From contig NZ_CP117877.1 in NCBI RefSeq assembly GCF_028736115.1, positions 4,278,001 through 4,342,000 of the forward strand: a stretch of 64,000 nt of DNA. Direction: 5' to 3'. The position numbers were made by a program, and so were the translations under genes. Each line of letters starts with the position of its first letter. The first letter of the stretch is position 1. Source of the DNA: Mucilaginibacter sp. KACC 22063. GTDB lineage: Bacteria > Bacteroidota > Bacteroidia > Sphingobacteriales > Sphingobacteriaceae. Below are positions 1-7,717 of this stretch, one piece after another. The notes under the pieces are model-generated. The model made no database searches and was not told where the DNA came from. It saw only the letters and a list, made by a program, of their open reading frames with translations.

Positions 1-585
1 TGCGGTGTAGGTATCCTCAACTATTTTATATATCTCATAATTGCAGTATTTATCTCCGGTTTAATGGTTGGGCGTACGCCTGAGTTTCTTGGCCACAAGG
101 TGGAGGCCCGCGAGGTTAAAATTGCAGCGCTGATCACTTTATTGAGCCCATTCCTGATTATGGCATTCACTGCACTTTCAGCCTATGTCTTTAAAACAGC
201 GCCGGATGCAAACTGGTCAGTAAAACCATCCGCCTGGTTAAATAACCCTGGCTATCATGGTTTTTCAGAGATGCTGTATGAATATACTTCATCAAACGCC
301 AATAACGGTTCTGGTTTTGAAGGCCTGGGTGATAATAACGTTTTCTGGAATGTGACCACCGGTATTGTATTAATACTTGGCCGGTATTTACCAATTATTG
401 GCCCTGTGGCAATTGCCGGTTTGCTGGCACAGAAAAAATATGTGCCCGAATCTGCCGGTACGTTGCGTGTAGATACCACCACGTTCGGTATCATGACCTT
501 CGCCGTAATACTTGTATTAAATGCATTGTCTTATTTCCCTGCACTGGCCTTAGGGCCACTGGCAGAATATTTTTCAATGAAATAA
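1..585 (+). CDS. kdpA: Potassium-transporting ATPase subunit A, C-terminal part
   Basis: KdpA is the K+-selective channel-like subunit of the inner-membrane KdpFABC pump. The frame is open from base 1, so only the last 194 residues are present and the start lies outside the window. The Superfamily-of-K+-Transporters signature GLMVGRTPEFLG is read near the left edge, followed by membrane helices and the short hydrophobic C-terminus usual for KdpA. An internal ATG at base 64 is within the family core and is not a start. kdpB follows after an 89-bp gap holding two hairpins. The partner order kdpA-kdpB-kdpC makes the assignment very secure. Confidence 0.97.
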   Translation, partial: CGVGILNYFIYLIIAVFISGLMVGRTPEFLGHKVEAREVKIAALITLLSPFLIMAFTALSAYVFKTAPDANWSVKPSAWLNNPGYHGFSEMLYEYTSSNANNGSGFEGLGDNNVFWNVTTGIVLILGRYLPIIGPVAIAGLLAQKKYVPESAGTLRVDTTTFGIMTFAVILVLNALSYFPALALGPLAEYFSMK

Positions 586-597
586 AAAAATGCCCCA

Positions 598-650
598 CCC
601 AACCCTCCTCTGAAGGGAGGGCTTAAAGTCTCCCATTTAGGGAGATTTAC
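598..650. repeat. Paired hairpins of a dispersed repeat between kdpA and kdpB
   Basis: Two GC-rich stem-loops lie back to back in the kdpA-kdpB gap: CCCTCC(603-608) with GGAGGG(616-621), and TCTCCC(629-634) with GGGAGA(640-645). The wording (aaccctcc...gggaggg...gtctccc...gggaga) resembles the dispersed CCCTCC/GGGAGG repeats of Sphingobacteriaceae genomes, and related pieces occur near 3427 and 39991 here. Being inside the operon, they could affect mRNA decay or partial termination; that is inference. Confidence 0.6.
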
Positions 651-674
651 AAGAGGGCTTCAAAAAATATAAAA

Positions 675-2702
675 ATGAAATCTGAATCAAATAAATTGTT
701 CGAGCCAGCCCTGGTGCAGACTGCCTTGAAAGAATCATTTATAAAACTTGATCCCCGGGCTATGGTACGCAACCCGGTGATGTTCACGGTAGAAATTGGC
801 ACTGTGGTAATGTTTGGCGTAACCATTTACAGCCTTTCACATCATGGCCAGGGTTCTTTCGGTTATAACCTGGCGGTATTTATAATTCTGTTCTTAACTG
901 TACTGTTTGCAAATTTCGCGGAAGCCATTGCCGAGGCACGCGGTAAAGCACAGGCAGATAGCCTGCGCAAAACACGCGAAGAAACACCGGCTAAGGTGGT
1001 TCTGGAAAACGGCGAGGTCGTTACAAAATCATCAAGCGAACTGCGTAAAGGCGATGTGTTTACCTGTATTGCCGGCGATACCATCCCTACCGACGGTGAA
1101 ATTGTTGAAGGTATTGCTACCATTGACGAATCAGCCATTACAGGTGAATCTGCTCCGGTGATCAGAGAGTCTGGTGGTGATAAATCATCAGTAACCGGTG
1201 GCACCAAGGTATTATCAGACGAAATAAAAGTATTGGTAACCACCCAGCCCGGCGAAAGCTTTCTGGATAAAATGATTGCTTTGGTAGAAGGAGCATCGCG
1301 CCAGAAAACACCGAATGAAATTGCGCTTACCATTCTGTTGGCCAGCTTTACGCTGATCTTCATTATCGTTTGCGTTACCCTGCAGCCATTTGCTAACTAT
1401 GCCAATACGCCAATTACAATTGCAGCGCTGATCTCGTTGTTTGTCTGCCTTATTCCAACAACAATCGGCGGTTTATTATCTGCCATTGGTATTGCCGGTA
1501 TGGACCGTGCTTTACGCGCCAACGTAATTACCAAATCAGGTAAGGCTGTTGAAACTGCTGGCGATATTGATACCTTATTGTTAGACAAGACCGGGACGAT
1601 AACAATAGGTAACCGTAAAGCCACACAGTTTTGGCCTGCAAAAGGTATCGAGCCTGATACCCTGATCACGGCCTGTGTGTTATCTTCACTTGCTGATGAA
1701 ACACCCGAAGGTAAATCAATTGTAGAGTTAGCGTCTTCTCATTTTGCTTTACCTAAAGCACCGCAGGGTTCAGAGTTTGTGAAATTCACTGCCGAAACCC
1801 GTTCAAGCGGCATCAATACACCTGATGGTTTACGGATCCGTAAAGGCGCCTTTGATTCCATCCGTAATATTGCTCAAAAAGCTGGCAACCCTTTCCCTGA
1901 AGAAGTGGAAGACCGTGTGAAGATCATTTCCTCAAACGGTGGTACGCCATTGGTGGTATCGCAAAACGAAAAGGTGTTAGGTACTATCGAATTACAGGAC
2001 ATCATTAAAACCGGTATTTCAGAACGTTTTGAACGCCTGCGTAAAATGGGTGTGAAAACGGTAATGGTTACCGGCGATAACCCGCTTACGGCCAAATTTA
2101 TTGCGCAAAAAGCAGGTGTGGATGATTTTATTGCCGAGGCTAAGCCAGAGGATAAGATGAACTACATTAAACATGAGCAAAACAGCGGCAAGCTGGTAGC
2201 CATGATGGGCGACGGTACCAATGACGCCCCTGCACTTGCACAGGCTGATGTTGGCGTTGCCATGAACAGTGGTACCCAGGCAGCTAAAGAAGCCGGAAAC
2301 ATGGTGGATTTGGATAATGACCCAACCAAGCTGATCGAGATTGTGGAGATAGGCAAGCAATTGCTGATTACCCGTGGTACGCTGACTACCTTCTCTATCG
2401 CTAATGACGTGGCTAAATACTTTGCAATTGTACCGGCATTATTCATTGCATCAATCCCGGCGTTGCAAAGTATCAACATCATGAATTTGCACAGTCCTGA
2501 AAGCGCCATACTTTCTGCGGTGATCTTCAACGCAATCATTATTCCGTTGCTGATTCCGCTGGCACTTAAAGGTGTAGAGTATAAACCAATTGGAGCAAGT
2601 GCATTACTTCGCCGCAACCTGCTTATCTATGGCTTCGGCGGTGTAGTAGCACCATTTATAGGTATTAAATTAATTGACCTTGTTGTAGCACTATTTATAT
2701 AA
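675..2702 (+). CDS. kdpB: Potassium-transporting ATPase subunit B (P-type ATPase)
   Basis: The 675-residue product is the catalytic subunit of KdpFABC, which couples ATP hydrolysis to high-affinity K+ import across the inner membrane. All P-type landmarks are present: the actuator TGES loop (about residues 155-158), the phosphorylation motif DKTGT with Asp304, TGDN (about 470) and GDGTNDAPALAQADVG (about 511). Length matches the family (about 680). The ATG at 675 gives the normal N-terminus. It lies between kdpA and kdpC in one transcription unit. Confidence 0.98.
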   Translation: MKSESNKLFEPALVQTALKESFIKLDPRAMVRNPVMFTVEIGTVVMFGVTIYSLSHHGQGSFGYNLAVFIILFLTVLFANFAEAIAEARGKAQADSLRKTREETPAKVVLENGEVVTKSSSELRKGDVFTCIAGDTIPTDGEIVEGIATIDESAITGESAPVIRESGGDKSSVTGGTKVLSDEIKVLVTTQPGESFLDKMIALVEGASRQKTPNEIALTILLASFTLIFIIVCVTLQPFANYANTPITIAALISLFVCLIPTTIGGLLSAIGIAGMDRALRANVITKSGKAVETAGDIDTLLLDKTGTITIGNRKATQFWPAKGIEPDTLITACVLSSLADETPEGKSIVELASSHFALPKAPQGSEFVKFTAETRSSGINTPDGLRIRKGAFDSIRNIAQKAGNPFPEEVEDRVKIISSNGGTPLVVSQNEKVLGTIELQDIIKTGISERFERLRKMGVKTVMVTGDNPLTAKFIAQKAGVDDFIAEAKPEDKMNYIKHEQNSGKLVAMMGDGTNDAPALAQADVGVAMNSGTQAAKEAGNMVDLDNDPTKLIEIVEIGKQLLITRGTLTTFSIANDVAKYFAIVPALFIASIPALQSINIMNLHSPESAILSAVIFNAIIIPLLIPLALKGVEYKPIGASALLRRNLLIYGFGGVVAPFIGIKLIDLVVALFI

Positions 2703-2785
2703 TCAGAGGTGAGGTCAGGTTATTAAATAAAACTAATTAGGGCTCAGAACTCACACCTCATTACACGCAACTCAGAAACAAAAAA

Positions 2786-3349
2786 ATGAAAAAGTACATC
2801 CTCACATCAATAAGGCTTACAGTAGTGCTTACTGTGTTGCTTTGCATCATATACCCGGTAATTATCAGTTTTGCCGGTAAACTTTCAAAGGGACGTGGCA
2901 ATGGCGAAACCATCACCGAAAATGGTAAAGTGGTAGGTTATGCCAACCTGGGCCAAAAGTTTGATAAGCCACAATATTTCTGGGGCAGGCCATCAGCGGT
3001 AGCTTATAATGCAGCAGGTTCTGCAGGCTCAAACAAAGGGCCAACCAACCCAGACTACTTAAAGAATGTAAATAACCGTGTGGATACACTTTTAAAATAC
3101 CATCCTTATTTAAAACGCAGCGATATACCTGCCGACCTGGTTACAGCTTCGGGTAGCGGACTTGATCCGGACATTTCTCCCGAGGCTGCCAGGGTTCAGG
3201 TAAAACGTGTAGCCACATTCAGGAAACTTGACGAACAAAAAGTAACTAATCTGGTTGCCGCCAATACCGAAAAACCTTTGCTTGGCTTATTTGGCCCTGC
3301 AAAAGTAAATGTGCTGAAACTTAACGTCGCTTTAGATCAGCTGAAATAA
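2786..3349 (+). CDS. kdpC: Potassium-transporting ATPase subunit C
   Basis: The 187-residue protein is the single-span accessory subunit that stabilises the KdpFABC complex and raises its affinity for ATP. One N-terminal membrane helix (about residues 8-30) is followed by a periplasmic domain with the KdpC words GQKFDKPQYFWGRPSA and VTASGSGLDPDISPEAA. The start at 2786 puts the helix at the expected place. An 83-bp gap follows kdpB; it contains GAGGTGAG at its start and CTCACACCTC further on, which could form an imperfect stem. A short hairpin (3399-3420) lies downstream. Confidence 0.97.
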   Translation: MKKYILTSIRLTVVLTVLLCIIYPVIISFAGKLSKGRGNGETITENGKVVGYANLGQKFDKPQYFWGRPSAVAYNAAGSAGSNKGPTNPDYLKNVNNRVDTLLKYHPYLKRSDIPADLVTASGSGLDPDISPEAARVQVKRVATFRKLDEQKVTNLVAANTEKPLLGLFGPAKVNVLKLNVALDQLK

Positions 3350-3398
3350 GCTGGCCTGATGTCCGTGAACTGATCCTTCGTAACGAAAGAAAAAAGAG

Positions 3399-3422
3399 GA
3401 GGATAGTATTTACTATCCTCTT
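3399..3422 (+). terminator. Possible weak terminator or attenuator after kdpC
   Basis: A 10-bp perfect stem GAGGATAGTA / TACTATCCTC (3399-3408 and 3411-3420) has only a two-base centre and two trailing Ts, so it may be a processing hairpin and not a full terminator. It separates kdpABC from the porin and sensor genes. Confidence 0.4.
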
Positions 3423-3496
3423 AACATCCCCTCGCAAGGAGGGGAATATTTATTAATAAGTTGTTAAAAAGCTTTGGGGGAAGCTTTAAAAACTCG

Positions 3497-4576
3497 ATGA
3501 AGAAACTACTTTACGCAGCTGTGTTGTGTTGCATCGCTATTGGTGTAAAAGCACAAGACAGCACAAAAACAGGCAAGCTTACCATAAGTGGTTATGCTGA
3601 GCTTTACTATGGCTTTGATTTTAATAAGCCGGAAAATCATAACCGTCCGCCTTTTGTGTATTCACATAACCGGACTAATGAGGTGAACCTGAATTTAGGA
3701 TTTATAAAAGCCAATTATGATAATGAAAGGGTAAGGGCAAACCTGGCCTTTATGGCAGGCACTTACACTAATGCCAACCTGGCGGCAGAGCCGGGCGTTC
3801 TTAAAAATATTTATGAAGCCAATGCCGGGGTTAAGCTGGCAAAAAACGCTAACCTATGGCTGGATGCAGGTGTATTCGCATCGCACATCGGGTTTGAAAG
3901 CGCTGTATCAAAAGACTGCTGGGTGCTTACACGCAACATCGCATCTGATAATACGCCGTACTTTGAAACCGGGGCAAAGTTATCATACACCACTAACGAC
4001 GGCAGTTTTACCGCCACGGGGCTGTATCTTAACGGATGGCAGCGCATTCAGCGGCAGGATGGTAATAACAAGGCCGCAGGGGGCTTACAGCTTACCTGGA
4101 AACCATCTGATGATATTACTCTAAATTACAGTAATTATTTAGGTGTTGAGGGGGCAGATACTGTTGGCGTACGCCGGATATACCATAACTTATATGGCGT
4201 GTTCCAGCTTACAAAACAGTTTGGCATAACTGCCGGGTTTGATTACGGCCAGCAGGAAAAAGCAAAGGGAAGCAGTGATTATAATCACATTGTTTCGCCT
4301 GTAATTATAGGCCGTTACCAGTTTGCAGAGCAATGGGCCGTAGCTGGCAGATATGAATATTATCATGATAAGAATGGCATATTCATAGTAACAGGCACAC
4401 CTGATGGGTTTAAAACCTCGGGGTATTCGGTTAATATAGATTACGCACCAATAAGCAATGCCTTGGTACGTTTAGAGTATAAAAATTATAGCAGTAAAGA
4501 CAATGTATTTTTAAAGAACGGAGCTACGGTAAGTAACAGTCCGCTTATTACAGCAAGTATAGCAGTATCATTTTAA
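3497..4576 (+). CDS. BBP2-like outer-membrane beta-barrel porin
   Basis: The product (359 residues from the ATG at 3497) carries a signal peptide (MKKLLYAAVLCCIAIGVKAQ) and repeated amphipathic strands with aromatic girdles, ending in a hydrophobic strand and Phe, as outer-membrane barrels do. The GYAELYYGFDF... and later N-N-Y-Y/F-type strands resemble the putative beta-barrel porin-2 family that often accompanies kdp genes in Bacteroidota. A TTG at 3461 would add 12 residues ahead of the signal peptide and is less likely. Only 8 bp separate it from the KdpD-like gene, so it is probably part of the K+ operon and may admit ions through the outer membrane (inference). Confidence 0.85.
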   Translation: MKKLLYAAVLCCIAIGVKAQDSTKTGKLTISGYAELYYGFDFNKPENHNRPPFVYSHNRTNEVNLNLGFIKANYDNERVRANLAFMAGTYTNANLAAEPGVLKNIYEANAGVKLAKNANLWLDAGVFASHIGFESAVSKDCWVLTRNIASDNTPYFETGAKLSYTTNDGSFTATGLYLNGWQRIQRQDGNNKAAGGLQLTWKPSDDITLNYSNYLGVEGADTVGVRRIYHNLYGVFQLTKQFGITAGFDYGQQEKAKGSSDYNHIVSPVIIGRYQFAEQWAVAGRYEYYHDKNGIFIVTGTPDGFKTSGYSVNIDYAPISNALVRLEYKNYSSKDNVFLKNGATVSNSPLITASIAVSF

Positions 4577-4584
4577 CAAAGATC

Positions 4585-5718
4585 ATGGCAGAGCAACAGC
4601 CGCAGGATACATCAGTAAAAAACTTCCTCGACCTTGTAAAAAAGTCAAGGCGTGGAAAGTTTAAGATTTATATAGGTATGAGTGCCGGTGTCGGCAAAAC
4701 TTACCGTATGCTGCAGGAAGCTCATGCACTTTTGCGTAATGGTATTGATATACAAATAGGCTATATAGAAACACACAACCGGGCCGAAACACATGCCCTG
4801 CTCGACGGTATACCCGCAATACCAAGGCGTAAAATTTTTTACAAAGGCAAAGAGCTGGAAGAAATGGACCTGAACGCCATTTTAAACCGGCACCCGGAGG
4901 TAGTAATAGTCGACGAGTTGGCCCACAGCAATGTAGAGGGAAGCAAGAATATAAAACGCTGGCAGGACGTGGTAGATATTCTTGAGGCGGGCATCAGCGT
5001 TATATCTGCGGTAAACATTCAGCACCTCGAGAGCATGAATGAAGAGATCGAGTCGATAACTGGTATACCTATTACCGAACGTATACCGGACAAGGTGCTG
5101 GAACTGACAGATGAGATCGTAAACATTGATCTTACCGCCGATGAACTGATTGACCGGCTTAAAGAGGGTAAGATATATGACAAAAGCAAAGTGAATACTG
5201 CTTTGCAGAATTTCTTTCAGGCAGATAAAATACTGCAGTTGCGCGAACTGGCATTAAAGGAGGTAGCGCATCACGTTGAGCGAAAAATTGATATTGAGAT
5301 ACCCAAACAGATCAAGCTTAGGCCCGAAAAATTTCTGGCTTGTATCTCATCCAATGAAATAACTGCAAAAATTGTGATCCGCAAAACGGCAAGGCTGGCA
5401 TCTTACTATAGGTCGCCGTGGGTAGTGCTGTATGTGCAAAGCAGCAGCGAAAGCAGCGACCGTATTAAACTAGATAAGCAACGCCACCTCATCAATAATT
5501 TTAAATTGGCAACGCAACTTGGTGCAGAAGTGGTAAAGTTAAAGAGCGATAACATTGCCGAAACCATTTTGCAAATAGCAGATGAACGCGACATTACGAC
5601 CATTTGCATTGGTAAGCCGCATTTAAATCTGTTTCAGGTAATTATTAAAACTGCGATATTTAATCAGCTGTTGAAGCACCTTGCCAAAAAAGAAATAGAC
5701 CTGGTTATACTATCATAA
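4585..5718 (+). CDS. kdpD: Short KdpD: ATP-binding and Usp domains without kinase core
   Basis: The 377 residues match only the cytoplasmic N-terminal half of KdpD, the sensor of K+ limitation. A Walker A motif GMSAGVGKT (31-39) and Walker B-like VVIVDELAHSN (about 108-118) belong to the KdpD domain. A universal-stress-protein fold follows from about residue 250 to the end. The four membrane helices, GAF and kinase domains of enterobacterial KdpD (about 890 residues) are missing, and a separate kinase gene begins 12 bp downstream. It probably feeds K+ or nucleotide information to that kinase (inference). The stop at 5716-5718 is genuine, with no sign of a frameshift: the next ORF has its own start and membrane helix. 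Confidence 0.93.
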   Translation: MAEQQPQDTSVKNFLDLVKKSRRGKFKIYIGMSAGVGKTYRMLQEAHALLRNGIDIQIGYIETHNRAETHALLDGIPAIPRRKIFYKGKELEEMDLNAILNRHPEVVIVDELAHSNVEGSKNIKRWQDVVDILEAGISVISAVNIQHLESMNEEIESITGIPITERIPDKVLELTDEIVNIDLTADELIDRLKEGKIYDKSKVNTALQNFFQADKILQLRELALKEVAHHVERKIDIEIPKQIKLRPEKFLACISSNEITAKIVIRKTARLASYYRSPWVVLYVQSSSESSDRIKLDKQRHLINNFKLATQLGAEVVKLKSDNIAETILQIADERDITTICIGKPHLNLFQVIIKTAIFNQLLKHLAKKEIDLVILS

Positions 5719-5730
5719 AATTTAAACGTC

Positions 5731-7485
5731 ATGAAAATCAAAAATAAACTCCGGCTGGGCTTCGCATTCCTGTTTATCGTGGTGCTGTTTTTTGGAGCAA
5801 CATCACTGTACTACATTCAGGATATATCAAAAAGTGCGAAAGTGATCTTAAAAAATAACTATGAAACCCTTAGCTATACCAAGGGTATGCGTACTATTTT
5901 GGATGAGCATAACCTGCCGCTCGATAAGGCATCACTTACTGAATTTGACAAGCAACTTACCAGGCAGGAGCATAATATTACAGAACCCGGCGAAAGCCAG
6001 GCTACTGCTGCGCTGAGAGCCGTATTTATAAAAATGCAAAGCGAATCTTCTGCTGCTGCTTTACAGAGTGATGAACGCGAGATACGCCACTACCTGCGTA
6101 CCATAGAAGGGCTAAACATGCAGGCCATTGTTAAAAAGAACGATAAGGCCCATGCTTCGGTGAACAGGGCAACTATATTTTTAAGTTTTGTTGGCGGTTT
6201 TACATTTTTGATCCTGTTTAGCTTTAGTGTAAACTTTCCGGATATTATTAACAGCCCGCTGCGTGCACTGCTTGAAGGTATCCGCGAAATCAGCCACAAA
6301 AATTACAGCCAGCGTTTACGCTTTAACAAGGACGACGAGTTTGGCGAAGTAGCCACCGCTTTTAATGATATGGCCTCCAGGTTAAACGACTGGGAAAACA
6401 GTAACCTGGCTATGGTACTATCTGATAAGCAACGTATCGAGACGATTATTGAACAGATGGATGATGCCATTATCGGGTTAAACGAAAAGCAGGAGATCCT
6501 TTTCATTAATAAAGTAGCCGAAAATGTGCTTAACCTTAACGAGCAAAAGCTGGTTGGCCAGCCTGCTGCCAAGTTTACAGTAAGCAATGATCTTTTTAAA
6601 TCGATACTGGAAAGCAAAGACACCGCAAATCCGTTTAAGATTGCACTGAATGGCAAGGAAGCTTTTTTTAAATTAGAAAGCCGCGAGATCGTGATTCCTA
6701 ATATGAGCGGGCAGCAGTCTGAGGGGGTAGTAATTTCCCGAAAATCGGCAGGTAAGGTTTATATGCTGCGCAACATTACCGAGTTTAAGGAGCGTGATGA
6801 GGCTAAGACGAATTTTATCGCTACCATTTCTCACGAATTAAAAACGCCTATTTCGGCTATTAAAATGAGCCTGAAACTACTGAACGATCAGCGTATAGGC
6901 GAAATGAACAGTCAGCAAAAAGAACTGTTAGCGCACATTAGCGATGATAGCGACCGGTTGTTGAAGATTACCAGTGAGTTGCTTGACCTTTCGCAGGTAG
7001 AAACAGGTAACATTCAACTCAACTTTGTACCGTCAGATCCGGCTGCTATTGTTGATTATGCACTTAATTCAGTTCGTTTCCCGGCAGAACAGAAATCAAT
7101 TAGCTTGCAGGTTGAAGCACAACCGCAATTGCCAAAGGTGCAGGTTGATGTAGAGAAAACCGCGTGGGTGCTGGTTAACTTTTTATCAAACGCGTTACGT
7201 TACAGTTCTGAAAAATCAAAAGTAATTATTGGCGTAAGCGCTCACCAGAACCAGGTAATATTTTCTGTGAAAGATTTTGGTAAAGGCATTGACGAGCAAT
7301 ATCAGAAACGTTTATTCGAACGATACTTCCAGGTGCCGACCGATGGGCAAAGTAAGGCGGGAACAGGCTTGGGTTTAGCTATTTCTAAAGACTTTATAGA
7401 AGCGCAAAACGGGCATATCTGGGTAGAAAGTGCAATAGGCGAAGGCAGTACATTTTACTTTAGCCTGCCGGCTTATCAGGCCTAG
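5731..7485 (+). CDS. HAMP/PAS sensor histidine kinase paired with short KdpD
   Basis: The 584-residue membrane kinase has helices at about 8-28 and 148-170 around a small periplasmic region, then HAMP (about 172-225), PAS (about 230-340), HisKA with ATISHELKTP (His368) and a HATPase with N-box FLSNALRYS, G1 DFGKGID and G2 GTGLGLAISK. All catalytic boxes look intact. It follows the KdpD-like gene by 12 bp, so the two likely form one sensory unit. Its response regulator is not adjacent; the NtrC-type regulator at 10880-12208 is the nearest candidate with an output domain. Confidence 0.9.
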   Translation: MKIKNKLRLGFAFLFIVVLFFGATSLYYIQDISKSAKVILKNNYETLSYTKGMRTILDEHNLPLDKASLTEFDKQLTRQEHNITEPGESQATAALRAVFIKMQSESSAAALQSDEREIRHYLRTIEGLNMQAIVKKNDKAHASVNRATIFLSFVGGFTFLILFSFSVNFPDIINSPLRALLEGIREISHKNYSQRLRFNKDDEFGEVATAFNDMASRLNDWENSNLAMVLSDKQRIETIIEQMDDAIIGLNEKQEILFINKVAENVLNLNEQKLVGQPAAKFTVSNDLFKSILESKDTANPFKIALNGKEAFFKLESREIVIPNMSGQQSEGVVISRKSAGKVYMLRNITEFKERDEAKTNFIATISHELKTPISAIKMSLKLLNDQRIGEMNSQQKELLAHISDDSDRLLKITSELLDLSQVETGNIQLNFVPSDPAAIVDYALNSVRFPAEQKSISLQVEAQPQLPKVQVDVEKTAWVLVNFLSNALRYSSEKSKVIIGVSAHQNQVIFSVKDFGKGIDEQYQKRLFERYFQVPTDGQSKAGTGLGLAISKDFIEAQNGHIWVESAIGEGSTFYFSLPAYQA

Positions 7486-7497
7486 CCTGAGCTCATT

Positions 7498-7533
7498 TTT
7501 TCAAAATGAAAATCGATCTTTTCAAAATGAAAA
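7498..7533 (+). promoter_or_regulatory. Two phased 15-bp palindromes, putative activator enhancer sites
   Basis: TTTTCAAAATGAAAA occurs twice, at 7498-7512 and 7519-7533. Each copy is a palindrome (TTTTCA-AAA-TGAAAA) and the copies are 21 bp apart, start to start, about two helical turns, so a dimeric protein would bind the same DNA face. They lie about 70-100 bp upstream of a sigma-54-like promoter and 185-220 bp before kup, the usual geometry for NtrC-family enhancers. The identity of the binding protein is inferred. Confidence 0.6.
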
Positions 7534-7599
7534 GGTTGCAGGGATTTTATTGCCTGAAAATATGCGTTAAAACTACATTTAAAGCCTAAGCTATATAAG

Positions 7600-7615
7600 T
7601 GGCACAAGGGTTGAC
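7600..7615 (+). promoter_or_regulatory. Sigma-54-like promoter of kup (imperfect)
   Basis: TGGCAC-N5-TTGAC matches the sigma-54 consensus TGGCAC-N5-TTGC except that the second base of the -12 GC is A. Spacing is correct. It lies about 100 bp before the kup ATG and downstream of the paired palindromes. No convincing TAnnTTTG element was seen in the same gap. The -12 mismatch keeps this tentative. Confidence 0.45.
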
Positions 7616-7717
7616 AAGCGGTTGAAAACTATTGTTTATGCAATTATCTGTTTTTCATACGCTATTGTGCAGTACTAATGTATTGCATTTGCCCTTTCCC
7701 TTAAAATTTACTGTTAA

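Noticed and set aside
863..1363. 166-codon minus-strand ORF inside kdpB
   Set aside because: Lies wholly antisense to an intact, highly conserved gene; no motif of its own.
3461..3496. TTG start of the porin gene
   Set aside because: Adds 12 residues before a clear signal peptide; the ATG at 3497 is better.
4585..7485. Frameshift in a single full-length kdpD
   Set aside because: The second gene has its own start, membrane helix, HAMP and PAS domains, unlike the missing KdpD portion (four helices and GAF).
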